From Myxococcales bacterium (lineage in GTDB: Bacteria > Myxococcota > Polyangia > Nannocystales > Nannocystaceae): a DNA stretch of 64,000 bases. The position numbers and the translations under genes are program-made. Positions 1 through 8,233 of the stretch are shown piece after piece (the stretch's first letter is position 1; each line of letters starts with the position of its first letter). The stretch spans positions 1 through 64,000 of the forward strand of contig JAEUJW010000077.1 in NCBI GenBank assembly GCA_016793465.1, written 5' to 3'. A model generated the notes under the pieces. It was not told the origin of the DNA. It did not search any database and worked only from the letters and a program-made list of their open reading frames with translations.

Positions 1-157
1 TGGCCTTGCCGTCGATGAAGGCCATCTCGTCGCAGACGAGCCCGCACTGCTCGGCGATGTTGCCCACGTCGTCGCAGCCCTGGACCGTGGTGACGGCCAT
101 ACCGATGACGAGCCCGCAGCCGAGCAGCCCAAAAATTCCGAAGTTCTTGTTGTTCAT
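1..157 (-). CDS. Partial exported protein, 3' end beyond the window
   Basis: Only the first 52 codons are visible. A polar start (MNNKN) precedes a hydrophobic stretch at about residues 6-25, then Cys28 in VQGC. This reads as a signal peptide, possibly of a lipoprotein, although the lipobox is weak. The visible mature part has Cys28, Cys38 and Cys42. A clear ribosome-binding site (GAGGAG) lies about ten bases before the ATG. I do not recognise a family and infer only export to the envelope. Confidence 0.6.
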   Translation of the reverse strand, partial: MNNKNFGIFGLLGCGLVIGMAVTTVQGCDDVGNIAEQCGLVCDEMAFIDGKA

Positions 158-445
158 CTGTCTCGATCTCCTCTAATCAACGTCAACGGTTTAGGCTCCG
201 AGGGGAAACCATCGGGGTGTGTCGCCGAGTACCCGCGGGACACGATGCCCGACCATGATGGGACGCCCCGTCCGGGTCGGGGTTAGCTTTGCGAGCTTCA
301 TGGCTGGAGCCTGGGGGGTGACATGGAACCCGGCGACTGTGGCTTGGACAGCGCTTCGCGGCAAATCTTCAGCGCATCGCGCGACGAGGTTGCGGATTGG
401 GCTGGCTCTTCGGGCATGTCACCCTTCCGCGGCGCGAGTGGGCGG

Positions 446-1411
446 TTACCGCGCGAGGTCGAGGGCGACGGGGCAGTGGTCGCTGAGGTCGGCAAAATCG
501 GGCTCGGGGTGGGCCGAGGTCGACCGGAAGGCCTCGCAGCGGTGGCGGGCGCAGTGAAGGAGGGGGTGAGCAACCTCGTTCGCGTGGTCGAGTCCGGCGA
601 CCCACACCAGATCGAGCAGGGAGGGCTCCTTCCAGGCGTCCCGGCGGGAGCCGTCCCAGTAGGCGGAACAGGGCACGTCGGTCCGCACGCGGTGGACGCC
701 GAGCGGTTCGAGCAGGGCGGCGAGCTCGGCGAGCTCGTCCTCGGGGCGGCCGCCGGCGGGTCCGGTGGCGTTGAAGTCGCCGAGGATGATGAGGTCGGGG
801 TCGGTCCGCAGCAGGTCGCGGGCGAGATCTGCCAGCAGCGGCCACTGCTTGCGGCGCAGCGGCAGGCCGTCGGCCATGGCCTTCAGGTGGACGACGACGA
901 CGTGGAAGTCGGCGCCGCCGCGGACGCGCAGGTGGGCCGAGACGGCGGGGCGTACGTGGCCGCCGAGGGCGAGTTCGGTGTGCTCGCGCACGGGGGCGAG
1001 GAGCTCGAGCGTGTGCGGGTCGAGGGCGATCCCGAGGCGTTGGTGGCCGCGGCCGCCGTGCTCGGAGAGGTGGAGATCCCAGCCGGGCAACAGGTGGGCG
1101 AGGGCGGCGGGGTCGTGGACCTCCTGGACGGCCAGGAGGTCGGCGTCGAGGCCGGAGAGGCGCTGTTGCAGGCGCGGCAGGTCCTGGTCGGCGCCGGGGA
1201 AGTTGTGCAGGTTCCACGTCACCACCCGCAGCGCGCCGGCGGCGGCAGGGGACGGCGTTCCGCTGCCGACGCCGAGGCGCTCGCGCAGGCGCTCGCCGAA
1301 CTGTGACCAGACAACGACCAGCAGGGCGACCAGCAGCGGGCCGATCCACCTGACCCGGCGTCGCCTGCGACCCACCGCGCGAAGATAGTCGCGCGGGATC
1401 GTGGGCGCCAA
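446..1411 (-). CDS. Endonuclease/exonuclease/phosphatase-fold protein, membrane-anchored
   Basis: 321 residues. A basic N-terminus is followed by one membrane segment at about residues 22-36, then a domain of the EEP (DNase I/AP endonuclease-like) superfamily. Visible motifs are VTWNLHNF near the start, a metal-binding glutamate in AVQEV, LGDFNATG in the middle and SDHCPVALDL at the end, the usual DNase I-like order. The substrate could be nucleic acid or a phosphodiester lipid; the sequence does not decide. The TTG start directly follows the TAA of the upstream gene, so it is read as the third gene of an rpsU operon. No better ATG is in frame nearby. Confidence 0.8.
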   Translation of the reverse strand: MAPTIPRDYLRAVGRRRRRVRWIGPLLVALLVVVWSQFGERLRERLGVGSGTPSPAAAGALRVVTWNLHNFPGADQDLPRLQQRLSGLDADLLAVQEVHDPAALAHLLPGWDLHLSEHGGRGHQRLGIALDPHTLELLAPVREHTELALGGHVRPAVSAHLRVRGGADFHVVVVHLKAMADGLPLRRKQWPLLADLARDLLRTDPDLIILGDFNATGPAGGRPEDELAELAALLEPLGVHRVRTDVPCSAYWDGSRRDAWKEPSLLDLVWVAGLDHANEVAHPLLHCARHRCEAFRSTSAHPEPDFADLSDHCPVALDLAR

Positions 1412-1960
1412 TTATTCGAACTCGTACTCGGTGAGACCGAGCGCCACGCGGCAGACCCCGCGCTCGGAGCCGTCGCTCGCGCGCTGCGTGAACGCGTAGA
1501 CCCCGGCCAGGCGCGCGGCCGCCTCGGGCGTGTGCGCGAGACCTGTCCCGAAGGTCAGGCGCCGACCGCCGCCGGGCAGGGCCACGCCGTGCAGCAGGCG
1601 CATGCCGACTTCGTCCGGCGGGTCGAGGAAGAGGTCGGTGCCGGCGCCGCGGGCGGTCTGGACGACGTCGAGCTCGAGGCGCATGGCCCACGCGCGGGCG
1701 CGGGCGCGCGACTGGAGGTCGCCGAGCAGGCTGGCGGCGTCGAACTCGTGGGTGTCGTCGGCGTCGAGGCTGCCGGGGGCGTCGACGGGGAGGTCGACGC
1801 AGTACACGGGGCGCAGGCCGTCGCCCTCGGGCGAGGCCTCGGGGGCGGCGCCGACGCCGTAGATGCAACGGATGGCCGCGAGCACTGGCGGCTCGACCTC
1901 GGGGCCGGACGTGGGTCCTGGCGCCGGTTCGTCGAGCCGCGGGGCGACTAGCGCGGACAT
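1412..1960 (-). CDS. Hypothetical protein, rpsU operon
   Basis: 182 residues, soluble, acidic, without signal peptide or membrane segment. I recognise no family. It starts 13 bases after the rpsU stop, and its own stop abuts the start of the endonuclease-like gene, so the three form one operon. One copy of the dispersed CCTGnCC-N4-GGnCAGG palindrome lies inside it (1542-1559) and forces the rare codons ACA and GGT. The coding call rests on GC-ending codons, the tight operon fit and a clean ATG. Confidence 0.6.
   Translation of the reverse strand: MSALVAPRLDEPAPGPTSGPEVEPPVLAAIRCIYGVGAAPEASPEGDGLRPVYCVDLPVDAPGSLDADDTHEFDAASLLGDLQSRARARAWAMRLELDVVQTARGAGTDLFLDPPDEVGMRLLHGVALPGGGRRLTFGTGLAHTPEAAARLAGVYAFTQRASDGSERGVCRVALGLTEYEFE
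1542..1559. repeat. Dispersed palindrome copy a (CCTGnCC-N4-GGnCAGG)
   Basis: CCTGTCC-CGAA-GGTCAGG, a full match to the pattern, inside a coding region. On the coding strand it would form a UUCG-loop hairpin and uses the codons ACA and GGT. See the finding on this family. Confidence 0.5.
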
Positions 1961-1973
1961 CGGCGGCTGGCTT

Positions 1974-2285
1974 TTAGCCCTCGCCGCGCATCGGGATGCG
2001 CTTGCGCTGGCGACGCTTGCGGCGGCGCTCGGCCTCGCGGAGCTTGCGCTTCATCTTCACGCTCGGCTTCTCGTAGTGGCGGCGGCGCTTGATCTCGCGG
2101 AGCACGCCCTCGCTGGCCATGAGACGACGAAGCTTGCGGATCGCCCGCTCCACGCCGCGCTCGTCGACCTTCACCTCGAGCGGGCGACCGGTGACGGGGC
2201 GGTGATCGTTGACCGTGGCAGCCGCGTTGAGGGGCTCGCGGCGCTGGTTGTAGTCGGAGAACTCTTCGTCGGTTTGGCGGGCCAT
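1974..2285 (-). CDS. rpsU: 30S ribosomal protein S21
   Basis: 103 residues from the ATG. The S21 core is clear: LEVKVDERGVERAIRKL, then a strongly basic tail with YEKPSVKMKRK and runs of Arg/Lys. It binds the small ribosomal subunit near the anti-Shine-Dalgarno region. The protein is longer than typical S21 (about 65-70 residues) because of an N-terminal extension of roughly 35 residues. A TTG 15 bases upstream is also in frame, but the ATG at 2283-2285 is preferred. It leads an operon with a hypothetical gene and an EEP-family gene. Confidence 0.92.
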   Translation of the reverse strand: MARQTDEEFSDYNQRREPLNAAATVNDHRPVTGRPLEVKVDERGVERAIRKLRRLMASEGVLREIKRRRHYEKPSVKMKRKLREAERRRKRRQRKRIPMRGEG

Positions 2286-2350
2286 GGCTGAAGCCGGCAA
2301 TGCTTATGGGATCTCGGCCCGGCGGTCAAGGGCCCGGCGTCCGGGCGGGG

Positions 2351-3103
2351 TCAGTGGATCTCGGGGGCTGCGGCCGCGGTCCGGCCGCCGTCGACGGCGA
2401 TCGTCTGGCCGGTGATGAAGCCGCTGTGGGCCAGAAACACGACCGTGCGGGCGATATCGTCGGGGCTGCCGATGCGCCGGAGGGGGATCGCCCGGAGGAT
2501 GCTCTCGCGGACCGGGGAGCCGGGGGCGTAGCGGTCGTCGCCCTCGGGCCAGGCGATCATCCCGGGGGCCACGCCGTTGACCCGCACGCCGGGGGCGAGC
2601 TCGACGGCGAGGGCCCGGGTCGCCATGGCCAGGCCGGCCTTGGCGGTGCAGTGGTCGAGGTGGCCGCGCCAGGGCTGGTAGGCGGCGACGTCGAGGATGT
2701 TGACGATGCTGCCGGCGCGCGCGGCGAGCGTCGGGGCGAACCGGCGGGCGAGGGCGACGGGGGCGACGAGGTTGACCTCGAGCACGCGGCGGAGGTCGGC
2801 GTCGCTGCGCTCGGCGAGCGGGCCGCGTTCGAAGGAGGAGGCGTTGTTGACGAGCAGGTCGAGGCGGCCGGGGCCGGCGGGGTCGAGCACGGTGCGCACG
2901 AGCTCGGCGCGGGCCTCGGGGTCGGCGAGGTCGGCGCGCGGGGTGCCGGCGCAGGCGGGGCCGAGCTCGCGGGCGAGGTCGGCGGCGGCGCCCGCGGAGG
3001 TGTGGTGGTGGACCCACACGCGATAACCGGCGCCCGCGAGCGCGAGGCTGATGGCGCGGCCGATGCGGCGCGCTCCGCCGGTGATCAGGGCGACCGGTTG
3101 CAT
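2351..3103 (-). CDS. Short-chain dehydrogenase, pteridine-reductase-like
   Basis: 250 residues with a Rossmann fold. The N-terminal TGGARRIG loop carries the Arg pair typical of pteridine reductases and FolM; NNAS is at 86-89. The active site fits PTR1 rather than ordinary SDRs: Asp138 stands where most SDRs have Ser, and Lys155 is 17 residues later as in PTR1. However the catalytic Tyr position, 151, is His (LDHCTAK). It faces folE across 35 bases, so a pterin role (dihydropterin reduction) is inferred. Activity is uncertain because of the Tyr-to-His change. Confidence 0.8.
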   Translation of the reverse strand: MQPVALITGGARRIGRAISLALAGAGYRVWVHHHTSAGAAADLARELGPACAGTPRADLADPEARAELVRTVLDPAGPGRLDLLVNNASSFERGPLAERSDADLRRVLEVNLVAPVALARRFAPTLAARAGSIVNILDVAAYQPWRGHLDHCTAKAGLAMATRALAVELAPGVRVNGVAPGMIAWPEGDDRYAPGSPVRESILRAIPLRRIGSPDDIARTVVFLAHSGFITGQTIAVDGGRTAAAAPEIH

Positions 3104-3138
3104 GGCGGGCAGACCGTAGCACGGGTATACACGGCGAC

Positions 3139-3708
3139 GTGTCCGAGCCAGCCGATCCTCATGACCGCCTCCCGGCCATCGAACACGCGGTGCGGGGGCT
3201 GCTCGTCGCGTGCGGGCTCGACCTGACGCACAAGGACCTCGTCGGCACGCCGGGCCGGGTGGCGCGCACGTGGACCGAGGAGTTCCTCTCGGGGTTCGCC
3301 ATGGACCCGGCCAGGATCCTCGGCGACCCGGTGGTCGGCGAGGGCACGGCGGAGCTGGTGGTGGTCCGCGACCTGCCGTTCCACGGGCTGTGCCCGCATC
3401 ATCTATTGCCGTACACCGGGCGGGCGACGGTCGGGTACCTGCCGGGCGACAAGCTGGCGGGGTTCGGGCGCCTGGCGGACCTCGTCACCTGCTTCACGCG
3501 GCGGCTGACGCTGCAGGAGCGGGCCTGCAACGACGTCGCCGACGCGCTGGTCGAGCACCTCGGCGCGCGCGGGGCCGGCTGCGTGATGCGGGGGCGGCAC
3601 ACGTGCCTGTGTGTGCCGGACAACAAGCACGCGGCCGAGGTGGTGACCAGCTCGCTGCGCGGGGAGCTGCGCGCGCGGGCCGACGTGCAGGCGCTGCTGC
3701 TGGCATGA
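3139..3708 (+). CDS. folE: GTP cyclohydrolase I
   Basis: 189 residues. It converts GTP to dihydroneopterin triphosphate, the first step of folate and pterin synthesis. Zinc ligands are visible as Cys85 and His88 in CPHHLLPYTG and Cys156 in HTCLC. The family's usual MRG segment after the last cysteine is replaced by CVPDNK, so this is a divergent member. It starts with GTG seven bases after a TATACA box, so it may be leaderless. It lies opposite a pteridine-reductase-like SDR and overlaps the next gene by four bases (ATGA). Confidence 0.88.
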   Translation: MSEPADPHDRLPAIEHAVRGLLVACGLDLTHKDLVGTPGRVARTWTEEFLSGFAMDPARILGDPVVGEGTAELVVVRDLPFHGLCPHHLLPYTGRATVGYLPGDKLAGFGRLADLVTCFTRRLTLQERACNDVADALVEHLGARGAGCVMRGRHTCLCVPDNKHAAEVVTSSLRGELRARADVQALLLA

Positions 3709-4364
3709 CGGCGCTGACGCTCTATCTGCTGCGCCACGGCGAGCCGGAGCTGTTCGGCGGGTTCTACGGGCACGCGGACGTGGTCTTGACGGCGCGGGGG
3801 CGCGAGCAGGCCGAGGCGCAGGCGGCGGCGCTGGCGGGGCGACCGCTGGCGGCGATCTACAGCTCCGACCTCGCGCGGGCGGTGGTCGGCGCGGAGCTGC
3901 TGGCGGGCGAGCCGGGGCCGGCGCCGGTGGTGCTGCCGGCGCTGCGGGAGATGCACCTCGGGGTGCTCGAGCGGCTGGCGTTCGCCGAGGCGGGCGCGCG
4001 CTACCCGGAGCTGGCGGGCCGCAGCTACGACGACATGCTCGAGTTTCGCATGCCGGAGGGCGGGGAGAGCGTGCAGGACGTGGCGGCGCGGGTGTTGCCG
4101 TGCGTCGACGAGATCGTCCGCGGGCACGCGCGGGCGGGCAGCCCCAAGGGACAGGTGCCGGCGGTCGCGATCGTGGCCCACAACACGGTGGTGCGGGTGC
4201 TGCTGGCCTGCGCGGCCGGGCTCGGCCCGGGCGGGTACTTCCGCTTTCAGCCGGCGCTGGGGTCGATCAGCCGGATCGACGTGGGCGACGGGTGGGGCGA
4301 GGACCTGTGGTCGGCGGCTCGCATCGTCGCGTGCAACTGGGTGCCGGGACAGACACGGCCGTAG
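3705..4364 (+). CDS. Histidine phosphatase family protein
   Basis: 219 residues. The phosphoglycerate-mutase fold is shown by LRHGEPE near the N-terminus (phosphorylated His), YSSDLARAV, the conserved GESVQDVAARV and a second His in VAHNTVVRVLL. Members include alpha-ribazole phosphatase and phosphoglycerate mutase; the sequence does not fix the substrate. Overlap with folE suggests it might dephosphorylate a pterin intermediate, an idea from position only. Confidence 0.82.
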   Translation: MTALTLYLLRHGEPELFGGFYGHADVVLTARGREQAEAQAAALAGRPLAAIYSSDLARAVVGAELLAGEPGPAPVVLPALREMHLGVLERLAFAEAGARYPELAGRSYDDMLEFRMPEGGESVQDVAARVLPCVDEIVRGHARAGSPKGQVPAVAIVAHNTVVRVLLACAAGLGPGGYFRFQPALGSISRIDVGDGWGEDLWSAARIVACNWVPGQTRP

Positions 4365-4501
4365 GGCGCGGGCAGCGGACTTGTGCGTCGCTGGCCGCGC
4401 GTTCGCAGACAGGCGGGCGCGAGCCGGGGTTTTGACTGGTAATTCGGCGGATCGGTCGCGGGTTGGTCGACGGCGCCGGTCGGTACTATAAGGGGGTTGC
4501 G

Positions 4502-5218
4502 ATGCTCAAGGTCGACGCCCTCCCGGCCATCGAGGTGCTCTCGGCGCTGCCGGTGTTCCCCTTGCCGAACGTCGTGCTGCTGCCGGGGATGATCTTGCCG
4601 CTCAACGTGTTCGAGCCGCGATACCTCGAGCTCGTCGACTTCGTGCGCGCGCACGGGCAGCACATCGGCGTGCCGCTGCTGCGCCCGGGCGAGGTCACGG
4701 CTCAGGGCTTGCCGGCGTTCGAAGAAGTGCTCGGGATCGGCAAGCTGGTGACCCACGTCGAGCTGCCGGACGGGCGCCGGCTGATCCGCCTCGAGGGGCT
4801 CGGACGGGTGCGAGTGCAGCGAGAGCAGGCGCAGACGCACATGTTTCGGGCGGTCCAGGTCGCGCCGCTGGCCGAGCCCTACCCCGAGGACGCGCGCACG
4901 GTGTCCGTCTTGAAGGCGCAGGTCGAGCGCATCGCGCGCTACTGCGGAGAGGACGGCGCCGAGGCGTTGATGTCGCTGCTCGGGCTGGCCGACACGCGGG
5001 TGCTGCTGTACGCGCTGACCGCGTTCTTGCCGAGCCTCGAGCTGCTGGTGCATCAGCCGCGCACGTCGATCGACCGCGACCGGCTGGTGCGGCGCCAGCA
5101 GCAGAGCCTGGCGGCGGACACGGCGGACGCGCGGGCGGAGCTGCTGGTCGAGCGGGCGACGGCGATCCTCGCGGACCTCGGGCGGCGCTGCGAGACGCCG
5201 ACGACCCTGCTCAACTGA
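4502..5218 (+). CDS. LON peptidase substrate-binding domain protein
   Basis: 238 residues. The N-terminal LON domain starts with LPVFPLPNVVLLPG and NVFEPRYLELV, typical of stand-alone LON-N proteins. The helical remainder matches the rest of the domain; no AAA+ or protease part follows. Such proteins are thought to bind unfolded protein or act in quality control, but their role is poorly known. The ATG at 4502 is preferred over an upstream GTG because TATAAG lies at 4487-4492, followed by a G-rich AAGGGGG. The transcript may be leaderless or nearly so. Confidence 0.82.
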   Translation: MLKVDALPAIEVLSALPVFPLPNVVLLPGMILPLNVFEPRYLELVDFVRAHGQHIGVPLLRPGEVTAQGLPAFEEVLGIGKLVTHVELPDGRRLIRLEGLGRVRVQREQAQTHMFRAVQVAPLAEPYPEDARTVSVLKAQVERIARYCGEDGAEALMSLLGLADTRVLLYALTAFLPSLELLVHQPRTSIDRDRLVRRQQQSLAADTADARAELLVERATAILADLGRRCETPTTLLN

Positions 5219-5225
5219 GGCCGGC

Positions 5226-6314
5226 TCAGCTGAGCGTGCGCAGCATGCTCGAGCGCTTGGGGCCGGTGGCGCTGATCTTGCTGATGGCGAGGGCGGCGCG
5301 GGCGGCGACCATGGAGAGGGCCTGGGCGTGCTCGCCGGTGGGGTGGGCCTCGACCACGGGGAGGCCGGACTCGCCGCCGTAGCTGATGCGGTTGTCGATG
5401 GGGATCTGCCCGAGCAGCTCGACCCCGAGTTCCTCCGCCAGGGCCTTGCCGCCGCCGCTGCTGAAAATGTTGTCGTGGTGGCCGCAGGCGGGGCAGGTGT
5501 AGTGGCTCATGTTCTCGACGACGCCGACGACCGGGACCTCGAGCTTGTTGAACATGTTGGCGGCGCGGCGGACGTCGAGGAGGGCGACCTCCTGCGGGGT
5601 GGTGACGAGGATCGAGCCGGTGATGGGGATGAGCTGGGCCAGCGAGAGCTGGGCGTCGCCGGTGCCGGGGGGGAGGTCGACGACGAGGTAGTCGATGTCG
5701 CCCCAGTCGACGTCCTCGAGGAACTGCTTCAGGAGCTTGTGGATCATCGGGCCGCGCCAGACCACGGCGTTGCCGGGCTCGACGAAGAAGGCCACGCTCA
5801 TGACCGGGATCCCGCGGAAGATCGCGGGGGAGATGCGGTTGCCGTCGGCGGTGGTGGTGGTCTCGCGGGCCGGGGCGCCGAGCATCTTGGGCACGCTCGG
5901 GCCGTAGATGTCGGCGTCGAGCAGGGCGACGCGCGCGCCGAATTGCTTCAAGGCCATGGCGACGTTGACGCTGACCGTGCTCTTGCCCACGCCGCCCTTG
6001 CCGGCGGCGACGGCGAGGATGTTCTTCACGGTGGGCAGGCGGTTGAGGTCCTGGCGGGCGGGCTTGCTGGGCACGCGCAGGCCGTACTCGATGCGCAGCG
6101 TGAGGCCGGCGGCGCCGCACACGGGCTCGAGGGCGGCGCGCACGGCGGCGTCGAGCTCGCCGCGCAGCGGGTAGCCGGGGGAGATCAGGTCGATCCCGAG
6201 CAGGACCTCGCCGGGGCCGACGCGGGGCTCGGCGCGGTTGTCGGCGAGGAGTTCGCGGCCGGTGGCCGGGTCACGCACGCCGGCGAGGGCGGCTTTGATG
6301 TCGTCAGGGGTCAT
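5226..6314 (-). CDS. mrp: Mrp/NBP35-family iron-sulfur carrier ATPase
   Basis: 362 residues. An N-terminal MIP18/DUF59-like domain (about 1-90) precedes the ATPase with deviant Walker A AGKGGVGKS (104-112), LLDADIYGPSVPKMLG and a CPAC pair at 274-277 that would hold a bridging 4Fe-4S cluster at the dimer interface. Its role is delivery of iron-sulfur clusters to apoproteins in the cytosol. The ATG at 6312-6314 begins the DUF59 domain; upstream in-frame codons add unrelated residues. It converges with the LON-domain gene. Confidence 0.92.
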   Translation of the reverse strand: MTPDDIKAALAGVRDPATGRELLADNRAEPRVGPGEVLLGIDLISPGYPLRGELDAAVRAALEPVCGAAGLTLRIEYGLRVPSKPARQDLNRLPTVKNILAVAAGKGGVGKSTVSVNVAMALKQFGARVALLDADIYGPSVPKMLGAPARETTTTADGNRISPAIFRGIPVMSVAFFVEPGNAVVWRGPMIHKLLKQFLEDVDWGDIDYLVVDLPPGTGDAQLSLAQLIPITGSILVTTPQEVALLDVRRAANMFNKLEVPVVGVVENMSHYTCPACGHHDNIFSSGGGKALAEELGVELLGQIPIDNRISYGGESGLPVVEAHPTGEHAQALSMVAARAALAISKISATGPKRSSMLRTLS

Positions 6315-6410
6315 GGTGTGGCGTCCGGCGCCGAGTGGTCGATGAGTTCCGGCACACGAACACCAGGGTAGTCGGCTGCCGAATGAGGGAGATGGCATAC
6401 CACGGGGGCT

Positions 6411-6438
6411 TTGCGTGGCCAGCGGCGGGTTTTATACT
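6411..6438 (+). promoter_or_regulatory. Promoter of def
   Basis: TTGCGT at 6411-6416, a 16-base spacer and TATACT at 6433-6438. The predicted start of transcription is about 24 bases before the def ATG. Unlike many genes here, def would therefore have a normal leader. Confidence 0.5.
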
Positions 6439-6468
6439 CGCCGGCGGAGCAACCGCACACCTAAGGCC

Positions 6469-7035
6469 ATGGCTGTCCTCGACATCGTTACTTATCCCGA
6501 CCCACGGCTGCGCGAGCCGACCTTCGACGTCAAGGAGATCGACGCTGGTGTCCGGCAACTCGTCCGCGATCTGATCGACACGATGTACTCGCTGAACGCG
6601 GCGGGCATCGCGGCCATCCAGGTCGGACGGCTCGAGCGGATCTTCGTGATCGACGGCAAGGTGGTCGACCCCGAGGCGGGCGACGACGCCAAGCCGCTGG
6701 TCTTCATCAACCCCGAGCTGGTCGAGACCGGGCACGGGCTGACGATCGTCGAGGAGGGCTGCCTCAGCTTCCCCAACGTGTTCATCGACGTGAAGCGGCC
6801 GCGCTGGGCCAAGGTGCGGGCGATGAACGCCGAGGGCGAGACGTACGAGGTCGACGGCGAGGGGCTGTTCGGGCGGGCGCTGCAGCACGAGCACGACCAC
6901 CTGACCGGCCGCCTGATGATCGACCTGGTCGGCATGGTCAAGAAGGAGGTCATCAAGCGCAAGATGAAGCGCTGGCACAACGAGCACGACGGCAAGGCGC
7001 CGCCGCCGAAGCCGGGCGTGCCGGACCTCGCCTGA
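6469..7035 (+). CDS. def: Peptide deformylase
   Basis: 188 residues. Removes the formyl group from nascent N-termini in the cytosol. All three family motifs are present: GIAAIQ (46-51), EGCLS (96-100; Cys98 is a metal ligand) and HEHDH (140-144; two His ligands and the catalytic Glu). It ends with a basic, Pro-rich tail. The ATG is followed by AVLDIVTYPDPRL, the normal start of the family. A strong hairpin follows the gene. Confidence 0.95.
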   Translation: MAVLDIVTYPDPRLREPTFDVKEIDAGVRQLVRDLIDTMYSLNAAGIAAIQVGRLERIFVIDGKVVDPEAGDDAKPLVFINPELVETGHGLTIVEEGCLSFPNVFIDVKRPRWAKVRAMNAEGETYEVDGEGLFGRALQHEHDHLTGRLMIDLVGMVKKEVIKRKMKRWHNEHDGKAPPPKPGVPDLA

Positions 7036-7053
7036 GCGAGTGAGGCCCGCGGC

Positions 7054-7084
7054 GGAGCGTCCACGCGCGATGCGTGGGCGCTCC
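7054..7084 (+). terminator. Hairpin terminator after def, no T-tract
   Basis: A 13-bp stem with one T-G pair (7054-7066 with 7072-7084) and a five-base loop GCGAT begins 18 bases after the def stop. No run of T follows. Confidence 0.55.
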
Positions 7085-7132
7085 TGGTCGTCTGGGGGCT
7101 GGCGGTGGCTCCTCGCCGCCGGCGGCGTCCGC

Positions 7133-7138
7133 TATGGT
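7133..7138 (+). promoter_or_regulatory. -10 box TATGGT, leaderless start
   Basis: TATGGT ends six bases before the ATG at 7145, so transcription would begin at or next to the start codon. No -35 hexamer is visible. Confidence 0.4.
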
Positions 7139-7144
7139 GGCGGC

Positions 7145-8221
7145 ATGCGAAGCCTGTTGACGGGTGTGGTCGCGGCGCTGGTGGGCTGCGGCGGGGGTGA
7201 GGGGCGCGAGACGGCGAGCGCGAGCGGGGCGACCGACCCGGTGACGAGTGACGGGCCGGCGACGTCGATGGTGGCGCCGACGTCGGGCGAGGCGAGCTCG
7301 TCGAGCGGGTCGAGCGTGGGCGGGACGAGCTCCGGCACGAGCACGAGCGGGGTCGGGCCGACGACGAGCGACGAGACCTCGAGCGGGGCGGTGACGTCGT
7401 CGACGACGACTAGCGAGGACACGAGCGCGTCGAGCAGCGGCGAACCCGTGTGCGACCCGAACGTGGTCGCGGACACCGTGGCGTTCACCTACGTCAAAAA
7501 ATTCGACACGGGGCTCGGCGACAAGATCTTGCAGGCCTCCTACTACAACACCGTGGCCGACGAGGTCATGATCATGTCTTACAACGGCCAGGCGCGGCGG
7601 TTCACGGTCGACGGCGCGCCGATCGGCGAGGTGTTCGCGGTGCCGCAGGAGGCGCTGCCGAAGCTCGACGGGGCGACCTTCGACCCGGTGAACATCCGCG
7701 GACTTTTGATCAATCAGGACTGCGTGCTGACGGAGGTCGAGCCGCAGACGCTGGCGGTGATCGCGACGCAGCCGCTCGGGTTCGGCATGAGCGTCTGCGC
7801 GGGGCTGGCGCTGGGGCTCGACGGCAACTTGTACATCGCCAGCTACGGGACCAACGAGATGGTGGTGCTGTCGCGCGACGGGCTCGCCGAGGTGCGGCGG
7901 GTCGACATGGCGACGGTGCCGCTGACGGGGTTCGACGGGCTGGCGTTGATCGCCGGCAGCGAGAACTTCCTGGTGATGAGCACGTCGCCGGCGACCGAGG
8001 CGGCGATCATCGATCCGCTCGGCAACGTGGTGGTCGCGACGTCGGCGCTGGGGCAGGCGGCGCCGCCGATGATCGGCGGCATGCCGATGCTGCCCGACGC
8101 GGTCCTGACGATCTGCGGCAACGGGCACGCGTGGGTGTGCGAGGCGTACGACGCGACGTGTTTCGATTATGCGCCGGACGACGGCGACAAGAACGCGTGC
8201 GAGTGCATCGTGCCGGGGTGA
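7145..8221 (+). CDS. Lipoprotein with Ser/Thr linker and beta-propeller-like domain
   Basis: 358 residues. The signal peptide ends in the lipobox LVGC (Cys15). Residues about 20-100 are a Gly/Ser/Thr linker (TSSGTSTSG style), typical of Nannocystis-type lipoproteins. The rest has repeated strands such as LDGNLYIASYGTNEMVVLSRDG, suggesting an NHL or SMP-30-like propeller, with paired Cys near the end (CDYAPDDG region and CECIVPG). It is probably attached to the outer membrane; substrate unknown. Confidence 0.75.
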   Translation: MRSLLTGVVAALVGCGGGEGRETASASGATDPVTSDGPATSMVAPTSGEASSSSGSSVGGTSSGTSTSGVGPTTSDETSSGAVTSSTTTSEDTSASSSGEPVCDPNVVADTVAFTYVKKFDTGLGDKILQASYYNTVADEVMIMSYNGQARRFTVDGAPIGEVFAVPQEALPKLDGATFDPVNIRGLLINQDCVLTEVEPQTLAVIATQPLGFGMSVCAGLALGLDGNLYIASYGTNEMVVLSRDGLAEVRRVDMATVPLTGFDGLALIAGSENFLVMSTSPATEAAIIDPLGNVVVATSALGQAAPPMIGGMPMLPDAVLTICGNGHAWVCEAYDATCFDYAPDDGDKNACECIVPG

Positions 8222-8233
8222 GCGGGGCCCGCG

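Noticed and set aside
4140..4157. GCAGCCC-CAAG-GGACAGG as another copy of the dispersed palindrome
   Set aside because: Only 10 of 12 fixed bases match, and no perfect stem forms; kept out of the family.
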